From: Strongyloides papillosus
Taxonomy: Eukaryota > Nematoda > Chromadorea > Rhabditida > Strongyloididae
Direction: 5' to 3'
DNA: 64,000 bases
Assembly: GCA_005656395.1 (NCBI GenBank)
Contig: SRSI01000010.1
Coordinates: 2,294,001-2,358,000, forward strand
Shown here: positions 1 through 11,144 of the stretch, in pieces
Layout: the number at the start of each line of letters is the position of its first letter
How positions within the stretch are numbered: the stretch's first letter is position 1
Program-made: the position numbers and the translations under genes
The notes under the pieces: model-generated
What the model was told of the DNA's origin: nothing
Database searches by the model: none
Seen by the model: the letters and a program-made list of their open reading frames with translations, nothing else

Positions 1-7
1 AACTAAG

Positions 8-1402
8 ATGCCAGATATATTAGCCGTTATTCAAGTTTGTTATGAAGGAAATTTATCTAAGGATATCATTTCTGCAGCTTTAGGAAGAGGAAAACGTGCT
101 GCTGGTGATTTAATTCCTTGGACTGTTTCTCAACAATTTTTAGACCATGATTTCCCACAACTTCTTGGTGCTCGTATTGTAAGAGTTGCTGTTCATCCTG
201 ACTACCAATCTATGGGTTATGGACAAAGAGCGATTACTCTTTTAACAGAGTACTATGAAGGTAAATTTCCTGTACTTAATAACAATATCAAAGAAAAGAA
301 GATAAAAAATATAGAGAATAACGAGACATTAGATTTGCTTGAAGAAAATATTGCTCCTAGAGATAATTTACCACCTTTGTTGTTAAAACTTAATGAAAGA
401 CAAGCTGAGAAACTTGATTATTTGGGGGTATCATATGGATTAACATTAAGTTTATTAAGGTTTTGGAAGAGAAACAGTTTTATTCCTGTTTACCTTCGTC
501 AAACAACTAATGATTTAACAGGAGAACATACAAATATTGCTATAAAAAGCTTGAACGATGAGGATAATGAGGTGCCAGAGTGGTTAAAAAGATACTGGAA
601 AGAATTTAAATATCGTTTTATTTCTCTTTTAGGGTATGAATTTAAAAAATTTTCTCCACATATGTCACTTTCTCTCCTTCAACCTGTTAAAAGTCTTGGT
701 GACGACAATTATAATAATCATGTTTATAGTAGAGAAACATTGTCATTGTTTTTAAGTAACACTGATATGAAACGTCTTCATGAATATTCTAGGAATATGA
801 TTGATAATCATCTTATAACCGATTTAATGCCAACCGTTTCGAAATTATATTTCAATGGTCATTTAGGAAGTACAATTGATTTAACTGTCCTTCAATCAGC
901 TATTTTAATTGCACTTGGTTTACAACATAAAAATATTGAAGATGTTTCAAAAGAAATTAATATTCCAGTAAATCAATTACTAGCATTATATTCTAAAACT
1001 ATAAGAAAAATATCAGATTATTTGGATCAACTTTGCCTTAATTCAATTGAAGAACAAATAATAACTAAAGATCCTAAAGATAAAGTTATTGGTGATAGTA
1101 AATCAAAACTTGATTCACTTGAAGAAGAGTTATCAAAAGCTGCTGATGAGATTAAGGAAAGACAGAAAAGAGACAAGGATAACATGCGTAAGGAGCTTTC
1201 TGATCAATTTGCAAAATATGCTATTCAGGGGAATGACGAAGAATGGGATTCTGCTCTGTCACAGGTCAACATCACTAGAGTTGGAAATGGAATTGTTCAA
1301 ATTAAATCCGATCGACCTGAGAAATTATCTCAAAAACAGATATCAAACTTTGTAGGTAAAAATGAACCTCCAAAGAAGAAGAAAAAGTTTGGAAAAAAAT
1401 AA
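8..1402 (+). CDS. nath-10: RNA cytidine acetyltransferase NAT10/Kre33, C-terminal part (5' partial)
   Basis: This is the C-terminal half of the NAT10/Kre33 family enzyme, which uses ATP and acetyl-CoA to make N4-acetylcytidine in 18S rRNA and some tRNAs and works in the nucleolus. The GNAT acetyl-CoA loop is visible near residue 62 (HPDYQSMGYG), followed by the family blocks LPPLLLKLNER and KLDYLGVSYGLT and the stretch VYLRQT-NDLTGEH. The tail is lysine-rich (KKKKKFGKK), as in homologues. About 464 residues are present against roughly 1,000 in full-length proteins. The frame is open through to base 1, so the first ATG is an internal methionine and the helicase-like half lies left of the window. 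The visible part has no intron. The family assignment is very safe; the symbol is taken from the C. elegans orthologue. Confidence 0.93.
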   Translation: MPDILAVIQVCYEGNLSKDIISAALGRGKRAAGDLIPWTVSQQFLDHDFPQLLGARIVRVAVHPDYQSMGYGQRAITLLTEYYEGKFPVLNNNIKEKKIKNIENNETLDLLEENIAPRDNLPPLLLKLNERQAEKLDYLGVSYGLTLSLLRFWKRNSFIPVYLRQTTNDLTGEHTNIAIKSLNDEDNEVPEWLKRYWKEFKYRFISLLGYEFKKFSPHMSLSLLQPVKSLGDDNYNNHVYSRETLSLFLSNTDMKRLHEYSRNMIDNHLITDLMPTVSKLYFNGHLGSTIDLTVLQSAILIALGLQHKNIEDVSKEINIPVNQLLALYSKTIRKISDYLDQLCLNSIEEQIITKDPKDKVIGDSKSKLDSLEEELSKAADEIKERQKRDKDNMRKELSDQFAKYAIQGNDEEWDSALSQVNITRVGNGIVQIKSDRPEKLSQKQISNFVGKNEPPKKKKKFGKK

Positions 1403-2091
1403 ATATTTTTATTATTGTCATTTTATTTAGTAGTTTTTGTTGATATTTTTGTTTTTTTGTTATGTTTAATAAATTTTTGATAGACGGAACTTGAGAATTT
1501 AATGTCTACTGAAATTAATATTATTGTCGGTTAATTATTAAAATCATAAAAGTATGATACTGTTTAAGTAGGAAATTACCATATAATGATTTCATTTGTT
1601 TAAATTTATTAAAAGATAATCCAACTGGATTTTATAGAATGGTGAAAAGAGAAACTATGAATAGATGTAAATTTAAAAAAAATGGTAATTATTATTTTAT
1701 TATATTTTTACCAGAGATAAAAAAAATTTTTTTAAATTTTAACACAGATTTTTTTTACAACTTAATGTATTTGATAATCTTTACGAAAAATTAATGCATA
1801 CTTTAAAATTCGGTATTGTTTATCAATTTTAACTAATACATTTATAAGTAGCTATATATTAAAATGATTATTTCGTGTGGGCATTACCATTCATAAACTA
1901 TTTATCATAACTATATAAACCACGTTAAATTGATTTAAAAATGATTTTATTTGAAAGGAAACCAATTTGCTAGACAATACTGTATTTTTTTTTCTATAGT
2001 AAATCAAATTTATTGAAAAATATTTATTTATTAATTTTTATATGATAACCTTTTTGTTTATTAAACAAAAAAGTTGTGCTACAAAATTGTG
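1403..2091. other. AT-rich intergenic spacer
   Basis: This spacer of about 690 bases separates the NAT10 gene from the GT92 gene. An AATAAA-like poly(A) signal lies about 65 bases after the NAT10 stop codon. I see no further coding or RNA signal. Confidence 0.5.
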
Positions 2092-3720
2092 ATGATAGTG
2101 CGAAGTTTTTATTTTTTACCAAGTAGAATGTTGAAAAAATTTTTTATGTTAATGTTTATTTGTTGTTTTATATTTATCATGTATATAGGGAAGGAAAATT
2201 TTTTTAATTTAGAAGATAATATTCCGGAGAAAAATGTTTGTATACATATTGAAAAAAATATGAATAATAATAACAATAAAACTTATGCCAAAAAAGAATA
2301 TCCTCTTGTAATATTGACTGAAAATCCAAGTGATAAATTCATTCCAGAGGTTGCATTTACAAGAAGGGCCTTTTTAATTTCAGATAATACAATAGAAGTA
2401 CCGCTAATTACAACAAAATCATTTGCGCATAATAATAACAATCTATTTCTAATTGAAGGGAATGTTGGTGGAAATATAAAATGTCAATGGGGAAGAAAAT
2501 GTCCTGAATATTATTATCATGGATGCATCTTTACAGGATATGTAGCAACATTCAAATTACCACCAACATATATGTTTTCATCAGATAATTTATTATTAAA
2601 TACCTCAAAATTTATTCATTTGAGTTCTAAAACTTCAAATCAAATATATTCAGTACCATTATATAATTCAACTTCAATATTATCTCAAAATCCTAATTTT
2701 GTATATAAACATTTCCTAGCAGTATTTGTTCAACCAATATATTATATGAGCGATTTCCATGTAATGATCCAATTTTTTGAGTATTGGATTACTCAAGGTG
2801 CTACAAAAGTTTACATTGGTCGAACATCATATACTAAAGACATAGAAAAAATAATTAAATGGTATAATGATAATAAATGGATTGAAATTGAATTTATAGA
2901 GTGGCCTATTTTACCAAATATTTATAGACAGATAGGTGCACAATATAACAAATATAATCAACAGTTTAATCCAAATTTGTTTACGTTTCAATATGAAGCT
3001 ATTCTTTCTATTTATGATGCAATGTACTATATTAGAAGTTTAAGAGAAAGTAAATATGTTGCTGTATTTGATTGGGATGAAATTATTGTTTTGAAGGATA
3101 ATCAAACTAGAACTGTTACTGAATTTCTAAAAAATCAGGAAAAAAATAGTTATATAGCGTGGAGTTTTGAGAGTAGAAGAGTTACGCTTAAAAAAAATTA
3201 CAACGTTGATAAATTGGAAGATGTAGATTTTTTATATTTTGAAAATGCTAAAATAGATACTAAACCATTTAAAAGACCAGCATATCAAAAAAATATATAT
3301 AGGCCAGAATTTATAAATCGATTTCATGTTCATTTAATTGACAAGAAATTACCATCAGATAAAATTAATTATGTTATAAATAAAGTAGCTGAAATATATC
3401 ATTTAAGAAGAATGCCAGATATTGAAAAGAAATTTAATCAAAGTTATACAAACATTTTAAAGGAAAAAGGTCAAATTTTAACTGAAAATTTTAAGTCAAA
3501 ACTCCAACAAGATCCATCAATCACAGAACAAAAAACATGGAATAATTATTTTAATGATATAACTAGAAATTTAGAAAATTGTAGACAAAATAGTTTTAGA
3601 GAATCCTTTTCACATAAATATGGCTTGTGTGTGAGTGTTGAAGCTTGTTCAAATTATTTAAATTTGACAAACAAATTAGATTGGATAACAAGCAAAGAAA
3701 AGTGGATAATTATAAATTAA
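2092..3720 (+). CDS. Glycosyltransferase family 92 protein, type II membrane
   Basis: This is a single-exon gene of 542 residues from ATG 2092. An in-frame TTG lies just upstream but is not a plausible eukaryotic start. Residues about 14-33 form an N-terminal signal anchor (FFMLMFICCFIFIMYIG) after a short basic cytoplasmic tail, so the enzyme is probably a Golgi type II protein. The GT92 (formerly DUF23) core is recognisable: HFLAVFVQPIYYMSDFHVMI, then the ITQGATKVYIG stretch, and the DxD-like acidic motif VAVFDWDEII near residue 325 that should bind metal and nucleotide sugar. In C. elegans, GT92 proteins such as GALT-1 add galactose to core fucose of N-glycans, and the family is greatly expanded in nematodes. 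Exact donor and acceptor here are unknown. Confidence 0.85.
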   Translation: MIVRSFYFLPSRMLKKFFMLMFICCFIFIMYIGKENFFNLEDNIPEKNVCIHIEKNMNNNNNKTYAKKEYPLVILTENPSDKFIPEVAFTRRAFLISDNTIEVPLITTKSFAHNNNNLFLIEGNVGGNIKCQWGRKCPEYYYHGCIFTGYVATFKLPPTYMFSSDNLLLNTSKFIHLSSKTSNQIYSVPLYNSTSILSQNPNFVYKHFLAVFVQPIYYMSDFHVMIQFFEYWITQGATKVYIGRTSYTKDIEKIIKWYNDNKWIEIEFIEWPILPNIYRQIGAQYNKYNQQFNPNLFTFQYEAILSIYDAMYYIRSLRESKYVAVFDWDEIIVLKDNQTRTVTEFLKNQEKNSYIAWSFESRRVTLKKNYNVDKLEDVDFLYFENAKIDTKPFKRPAYQKNIYRPEFINRFHVHLIDKKLPSDKINYVINKVAEIYHLRRMPDIEKKFNQSYTNILKEKGQILTENFKSKLQQDPSITEQKTWNNYFNDITRNLENCRQNSFRESFSHKYGLCVSVEACSNYLNLTNKLDWITSKEKWIIIN

Positions 3721-4966
3721 CTCTTGTAATTGTGTACTCTAAATTATGAGTAGATGATTTTATAGTATTGATATTTCAAATTAGTTCTTAGTAATTTATT
3801 AATAAATTTATTGTCATTTTTTCAAGGTATATTCTTTAATTTTTTTTTAAAAATATAGCAAAATGTGCAACATTGTTATTAAAAATTTCATTAAATATTA
3901 GTCTTTTATCATGATTTTACAATATATATACTAATCTTTGACACAAAGATTATTTATTTATGCTAATAATAAATGAAATATAAAAAAGTTATTGAAGTTT
4001 TAATATAATTACTACATTATAATGACAAACTTTTTATGATAAAATTTTTTTATTAGAATAATATTTTTAATGTCAACATTTATCATTATAAAAAACTTGA
4101 AATATTTTCAAATAAATGCATATTCACTTTTTATAGTTTGATTCTAAAAATACATAGAGGTGAATTTAAAGTACACCAAATATAATATTATTTTTTTTAG
4201 TGAATTTATATTTCACACTCAATCAAAAATTGTTATCTTTCGCAATTATGTGTTACATTTTAAAATACAGTACTCTAATAAATTTACAATTACTTTATAT
4301 ATAAAAAATAGTGAAATATAGTTTATCATATTTAATATTTATACAATGTTTCTATTATTTAATTTAATTTTAATGATATTTTATAAATATTTAATAGTTA
4401 AAAGACCTACAGTATTATATAAGTGTTTATTAGAATTATTAGCTTTTTATTTTTTATCTTACACATTTTAATATATGCTTTTTTATTCTATATTGAATTT
4501 TTATTCTTTTGATGGAAGTTATCAGAATTATAAAACAATTGGCTTCTATAAAAATGAATTTTTAAGAACTCAATTGCAAAAAAGAAAATACTTTTCAATG
4601 ATAGATTTGTGGGAAAAATCTTTCTAAAAGTGGAGAAAATAGTATGGATATCACTAAATGGAGAGGGAAAAAAGGAATGTCTAAGATTTATGGGCTACAC
4701 AAAAAAAATTTCTTCAAAACTCTTGCCTTTTTAGTCAAATGAAAAATACATCTAATATTCAGTGCTTGTGGAGAGATTTATAATATACGTTCGTATGTTA
4801 GAAGAAAACTCTCATTTATAATAAGTTGTCAAAAAATAAAATTTCACGGTAACTCTTAAGCAATTTAGATAAATTTATTACATTTAACTACAACGATTAT
4901 ATAAATTAAAAAAATTCTTAATTAAATATACATGCGATTAGTTTTTATGCACAAATCAATTGTGGT
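3721..4966. other. AT-rich intergenic region
   Basis: This 1.2-kb gap lies between two convergent genes. It has long A/T runs and no supported gene. At about 4490-4630 there is a short open stretch with slightly higher GC, but it is interrupted by stops and matches nothing I recognise. Confidence 0.4.
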
Positions 4967-6903
4967 TTATTTAAATATATCCATAAATTCTGAATAATAT
5001 CCAGCTTTTTTCTGAAAAATAACTTCTAATACATTATTATTAGAACCATAGGTGTCAGGGTAATGATTTACAAGGAATACCCCACTTTTCCTTGGTGTAT
5101 TTCTTTCTATTTTTTCTACTTCTGACTTCTCTCTAGCGGTAGGTGAGGCGAAAATAATTTGAAGAAAGTCCAGTTCAGGCCAAGCAGTTACTTTGAAACC
5201 ATTTTCATCACTAGCTCCTACTAATTTCTTGAATAAACTAATATTTTTTTCATCGTGTAAGAATAAAATAGATAAACTTTTGAGATTTTTGAAGAGAGAT
5301 GTTATTTTTCTTATTGATATATTTCTCCAGTTCACACTTTCTATTGATAAATTTTCAATATTTGGACAATTCGTAGATAACAACTTCATTGAATAGTTAT
5401 TTAATCTTCCACAATTAACGAATTTAAGATTCTTAATCCCAATACTTAACACGTTTATAAAGGAATAAAATTCCTTCAAACCACTGAAAATTTTCATCGA
5501 CATTTCCAATGTTTTTAAGTTTGCCATTTCCCCAACAAGTTTCGTAAACAGGCCTCTAAATCGAATTGAAGGTTTAGTCCAGCTTCTTTCACACGTAACA
5601 CTAAGGCATTTCATTTTTAAAAATAACGATTTAAATATTTCTGCAGCAAAACCCTCAGGCGTCTGTTCACGTTCAGGTATAGAAAGTCTATTTTGATCAT
5701 CTGCTAACTTCTTAAGTGATAATTTAACATCAAACTCGATTTCCGTATCATTAATTTGCCATAGAAATATCATCTTTCTAAAAAAATACCCTGCAATACC
5801 ATGAGAGAGTTCATCTTTAAGCGTGATTTTTACTTGTTTGAAACGTTCAATTAATTTTATCAATTTATTTCCAAAATTCCAAACACCACCAACTCCGGAC
5901 AGGAATTTATCCCCAAATTCTAGAGTATCAAAACGCCTTTTAGGAAAAAAAATAATTAAATTAAATAGCCAATTAATTTTGTTACAAGCACAATCAAGTT
6001 CAATATTTTTTACACTACAGGGGAATAACTTTAATAATAATCCATCGTCCAAATAATTTTCCCGGTAATAATATCGGGCTGGATGAAGACGAGTGAACTT
6101 TATAGTTTTTGGGTTTAAATTTTTCCAATAATCAAAAATAATTTTTCCCATGAGAAGTGAATTATTGATATCGAATGTGACACTTTCTACGAATTCAAAA
6201 CAATTTAAACTTCTAAAATGTTCTATATACCGATAATCAATGGACTCAATTTCTAATTTTTTTATATGAAAGTTATTGATCAATACCATCTTCGAACAAT
6301 TTTCCAGATATCCATTATCATCCTGAACAAAAAATGGAACACTAATAATTAAGGTATTTTCGATGAATTTCATATTTGGACGAAACGAAAAGGCTCCTCG
6401 GTATTTCCTACCAGAAGTGTCCATAACTTGTCTATCCGTAAGCTTTAAAAGTGGTTTAAAATTTCTTCTATCTTTACATAAATTGTAAAAACGTCTGCAT
6501 GTAGCCTTTAAACTGTGTCTATCTCTATGATTCGGAAGCATTCTTATGATTAATGACATTATATCATCGCTTCCTCCAACAATTTCAGCACTAGGTAAAG
6601 TATGATTTTCACTACTACCACCATTTTTAGGGGGTTTCATAGGTGCAAAGATACAAATGTCACCACTTCTCCCAACAATTTCGGAATTAGATAAAGTTCG
6701 ACTTTCATTACTACTATCGTTTCTAGGGAGTTTCATAGATACTGAAATACAGAAAAAAAATAATACTTGATTTTTTTAATTTGAAACCTACCACCAACAC
6801 TTTTCTTTTTTTTGACATTCTTATACTTTTTTAGTACCTCGATCCTAGGCATTTCAGTAAATTTCTTCCTACATTTTCTTATTTGACCTCTAGTCCTAAC
6901 CAT
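4967..6903 (-). CDS. F-box protein with leucine-rich C-terminal half
   Basis: The gene has two exons: 6792-6903 (MVRTRGQIRK...) and 4967-6741, split by a 50-nt intron with donor GTAGGT and acceptor TTTCAG. Phase 1 is kept across the join, giving about 628 residues. Exon 1 encodes a lysine/arginine-rich start. An F-box follows near residues 90-130 (IMSLIIRMLPNHRDRHSLKATCRRFYNL); F-boxes bind Skp1 to recruit substrates to SCF ubiquitin ligases. The rest has irregular leucine-rich segments such as NLKTLEMSM, IKNLKFVNC and NIENLSIESV, likely the substrate-binding part. An acceptor-like TTTAG lies 4 nt before the ATG. Just before the F-box a module of about 32 residues is present twice (see findings). 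Substrate is unknown; F-box families expand fast in worms. Confidence 0.75.
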
Positions 6904-8315
6904 GATACTAAACACAGAAAAAAAAATTTGCCAACAATACAACGTGAAACACAATCTAAGTATTTTAAAATGAATATGTATTCTAACAATTAATTTATGT
7001 TTATATGAAGTTACTAACATCCTTTTACACTTTGTTTTAAAACGATCTTTCGATTTCGTAATTCATTTCCAATTGTGTCATTGTTTTATTATTAATTTTC
7101 CCTCTAACTCATTTTATTTCTAAAGTCTAACTGTACATATAGTTATGCTTAAATAAGTTGCATCTTTGGAGAAGTGTGTTAACTATCAAAAGTTATTTTT
7201 TGTTGCCAAATTTACCTTATTGTTTGAAGAATTGAAAGCGTCGATGTTGTTAGCTATACTCACTAAATTAAGAAATAGAGGAATATATTTAAAAGTGGTA
7301 TAGATAATAAGGGATTTTAGAATCCTCATAAAATATTGGTTGATATAGAAACTTTGAAGATTGTTAAATTTAGTGCAATTTAAAAGTGGATTGTAATTCG
7401 ATAAATATGGAAAAAGTTCGTTTTGCGAAAGAATAAATAAATATAGTAATAAGTTGAGGTGGCTCAAGATTATAACTCTTTTTTTTTAATTTTATTCCAC
7501 AACAAAGTCAGTTTATTCATCATGAATAATATGAAATATCTGTAGTCTGAGGGAGTAACATGTGAAATATCTTTCGAAGAATTATCAGTAATAAGAAAGC
7601 ATAGTGTTCAATATGCAACCAAGAAAAAAACCATATAAGAATTAACTGAATTTTACATTCAATATTGTTTGCAAATACTATTTACTGAACTTTGGTCCTT
7701 TTTTACATTTGATGTTATGAACAAACTGAATACTGTTAAAATTTTACAATCTTCAACAATAATTAAAGGAAAAAGTAACTTGAAACACAATATTGGCTTA
7801 GGTATATTATGAGCAGCAATTAAAATTTCTGGATTTGGAATTTTTACTACTAGGTAAAGAGTTTAATAAAAAAAGAAATTTACTATAGGACCAAGTGGGA
7901 CAAAAAATCTCATCGAAATCTACATTATGAGCGTATGGGGGATACTAGGTTACACACAAAAAAGAAAATTTTAGTTGCGAATTAGTTCTGATTTCAAAAT
8001 TATTATATCTTTGTTAGTTATTTTAACAAAAAAAAAATAAAACAAAATACTTTAAATTTAATTTTATCCAAAGTACTATTGATCTATTAAAAAGTAGAAA
8101 TAGCAGGTTAGAAATAAACTAATTTATTAAACTTAGTAAGAACATTAAAGTTTACAAAATCTATAGTGGAATATTCAACAATTTCAATAATAAAGCAAAG
8201 ATAAAATACCACTATTATACGAATAAATTATATTTTATTAACACCGATAGAATACAACAGAAAAAAATTTTTAGTCAAAAAAATTATTATTTATTAAGAA
8301 TCAAAACCATCATTT
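6904..8315. other. Intergenic region
   Basis: This 1.4-kb stretch lies between two minus-strand genes. It holds a 93-codon minus-strand open frame at 7186-7467 that has low-complexity composition and no recognisable motif, which I do not accept as a gene. The part near 8215-8315 is the likely 3' UTR of the next gene. Nothing else was recognised. Confidence 0.4.
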
Positions 8316-10302
8316 TCATTCTTTTTCAACAAGTTCATCCAACTTTTTAATTGTCTCCTCATAATTATATTTATTTTTCCTGAAAATAGAAAAAACATAG
8401 TAAGCTAAAGTATCATCGCTTTTGTTCTTTTCGTTAACTATAGCATTAAGGAGTGTAGGTGAGGAGGCACAATAATTAATACACTCAACCAAAAGTTTCT
8501 TATGGATTTGATGAAGACTAAAAAAAAGTATAAACAGATATGGTAATATTAAACTCACTTTTGACATTTATTATCCATACATTCACCATATACATCAAAA
8601 TAACACATTAAATCATCAATTTCATCGATTGACGAATGAATTTGACTAAGCATATCCTTCCTTGAAACAGTATCCGACTCACCTGAGACACTATCCTGCA
8701 ATTGATATTCTTCATTAATGTAAACGTCTGTTGAGGGAGGAGGAGGTAATGGTGATGATGTAGAGGAAAGGCTCTCAGAAATATCTACAACTTTAGTTAT
8801 TACTACATCACCATCATTTGAATCATTTACAGATATTTGTTTTGTTGAACATTCCTCAAAAGAAGTGACATCATTGACATCACTATCAACGTTGTTGTAC
8901 ACGTTTACAAAAGTACCTAATTTATCATTGGTAACTTCATCTTTTGATTTACCATTTGTGTTCATTCTACTAGCATTGTCAGCATTGGTTGATTTACCAG
9001 CACAATTATTACTATTAATTATGTTACTATTTGAATCACAAGGCAAACGTGCATTCATAGAGAAGTGAATATCGTCAATCGGTTTATAGGAGTCATTTAA
9101 AATGTTACCATGTGATTGATCCCCATTATCAGATGTATAAAGATTTTTCAAAAAGTCACCATTTGATTCAGTAAATATACTACTTTTTTTACCACATAAT
9201 AATGAAGGTGTTGTTGAATAAGTACACGAACCATAGGAAGTTGATGAATTAACATTAACCTCATCAAATACACTAGAACTTGTACTTAATCTGATTCTTT
9301 TCATCTCAATCTTATCATTTAGACCGCAGTTCCCCTCAAAACACTTTTTAGTACTCTCCATAGTATTGTAGTAAGCTTGTAATTTTGTTAAGTAATTATC
9401 GTAATCCTTTTTGTAGTGAGACAAATTTTTGAAGAACGCACGAAATTCCTTATAAATTTCAACAAACGCTTTGTGCTCAATAAACTTCTCCAGATATTTA
9501 GTTCTCATATTGTTCACAACTCTTTCATTACACTCATACATCATTATTGCCTCGTTCAACTGAGGTGAAACTTTCAAACTATCTGGAGTAAAGTTCATTG
9601 AAGAGAGTTTTCTTGTAAAAATTTCGTGTTCACTAATGACATTGTCTTTGTATTTCTCTTCTACTCTTAACTGATTATGATATTGATCAATAAGAATAGT
9701 CAACTCCATGCGAAGCTTTTTCAATTCTTTATCCATATCCTCAACACGATTAACCGTAATATCCCAGATAGTTTCAAAGTCGTTCTCTGGATTAAATGTT
9801 CCAGTACCATCAACAAAATTTCTAGGTAAAGAGCTGCTTATTTGTTCCACTCTTCTAGTTGTATTGAAGTAATGATTAACACTAGAGGCTAAATCAGAAG
9901 GCATCTTTGGAACAGTAGGTTTTCCCAAATACTCTGATGTTTTGGTTGTTTTTGATGAATCACGTCGCGGTTTCTTGGTTCCTCCTCCCAATAAAAAAGT
10001 TTTAGACTTGTTTAGATGGTTGTAGGTGCCTTTTCCTCCACAGCTAGTTTTCTCTAGTGAATCATCTTTTTTATTTCGCGATTTTCGGCTTCCTACAATG
10101 TTATAGAATGAGGAAAATCTTTATACAATTTACCTATTTTCCTTTTCCTAATATTAGTTAAATGATTAAATTTAGCTTGATTACAATTTTCATTATTCAC
10201 CTCATTTCCAAGAGAATCCAAAGCTTCTTTATACAATCTCGACAGTTCTTGATCACCTTCGAAATCAACCTCAGATGGGGTTTTACAATTATATTGAGAC
10301 AT
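8316..10302 (-). CDS. Coiled, BAR-like protein with serine-rich tail
   Basis: There are three exons: 10134-10302, 8559-10092 and 8316-8517. The two introns are 41 nt each, with donors GTAAAT and GTGAGT, and all phases match. The product is about 634 residues. ATG 10302 follows directly after an acceptor-like TTTTTAG. Residues about 140-300 are a long helical region rich in charged heptads (VEDMDKELKKLRMEL, then YLEKFIEHKAFVEIYKEF, then YKKDYDNYLTKLQAYYN). The last block resembles the third helix of amphiphysin/BIN-type BAR domains, which bend membranes, but this is only a resemblance. After it come about 230 Ser/Asn/Asp-rich residues, including a short proline run (SPLPPPP) that could bind an SH3 domain, and a short helical C-terminus. 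Function is not known. Confidence 0.6.
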
Positions 10303-10314
10303 CTAAAAATAAAA
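10303..10314 (-). other. Probable trans-splice (or 5'-UTR) acceptor
   Basis: On the minus strand a T-rich tract ending in TAG abuts the start codon of the BAR-like gene, leaving no room for a leader. This is typical of nematode spliced-leader acceptors, though a 5'-UTR intron cannot be excluded. Confidence 0.5.
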
Positions 10315-11144
10315 TTAGATTTTTGCGAATAAATAATAATAGAAAATGACATTATAAAAATCGTGATTATAAAAGTTAATTCGTTTTCTTTATGCAAAGC
10401 TTGTATGATTTCATACGTATATAAAACACCAAAGTGTTAAAAAAATTATGATTGAAATGAAAACAATGATAATCTACTGATGGCTGAATGAATGACGGCT
10501 TTAAAGCGTAAATGGAAAATTTGTAAATATAAAAAAAATTACGTATGAAATTAGTAAGATGGGAAATAATCTAAAATATCAACCACATCAAGACAATGGC
10601 TTGCAATAATTGGCCAAAATTTCGAAATACAAATATGTGGTAGGATCACTAAATATAAAAAGGATAAATTTATAACTTTTCCACATAAAATACCATTGGT
10701 TTGTTGGGGAAATGTTTCGTCTTTATTTGGTAAGATATGATCAAAGTAGTAAAATATCACCTTAAAATATCAAATTTTACCTTTAGCTGATAGAGTTATT
10801 TAAATGTTTTTTCATATTTACACAACTAATAAAATGTAATTTCTTAAACTTTCTGATAAACCTAATATCCAAATTAAGAATGTTTAAGTACTATCTAATT
10901 GATGAGAAAATGTTCCTAAAAGTATATATTTTCTGGTCGATCGTACGTATGTTCTCCAAAGAAACACAACCGTTTGGATTCCTTACAAAACAAATAATTT
11001 AAGAAATAAAATTTTTAACAAACGAATAACATTAAAAATCCCCTTTATTATGTAAAAGTAACAAACCACAAAAAATAAGAAATGACAGACAAAAAAGTAG
11101 GAGGATAGAGAATAATACGAGAATTATTAAAAGAATATCAGTTT
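10315..11144. other. Intergenic region between BAR-like and Argonaute genes
   Basis: About 830 bases lie between two minus-strand genes. The part next to 11144 is the 3' UTR of the Argonaute gene. A 69-codon minus-strand open frame at 10551-10760 has no recognisable feature and is not accepted. Confidence 0.4.

Noticed and set aside
4480..4760. Possible decayed coding stretch (words like FYKNEFLRTQLQKRKYF)
   Set aside because: Interrupted by stops in all frames and matching no element or family that I can name.
7186..7467. 93-codon minus-strand open frame
   Set aside because: Low-complexity Leu/Ile/Asn composition, no splice partner and no family pattern; expected by chance in such DNA.
10551..10760. 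69-codon minus-strand open frame
   Set aside because: No motif, no partner exon, AT-biased composition.
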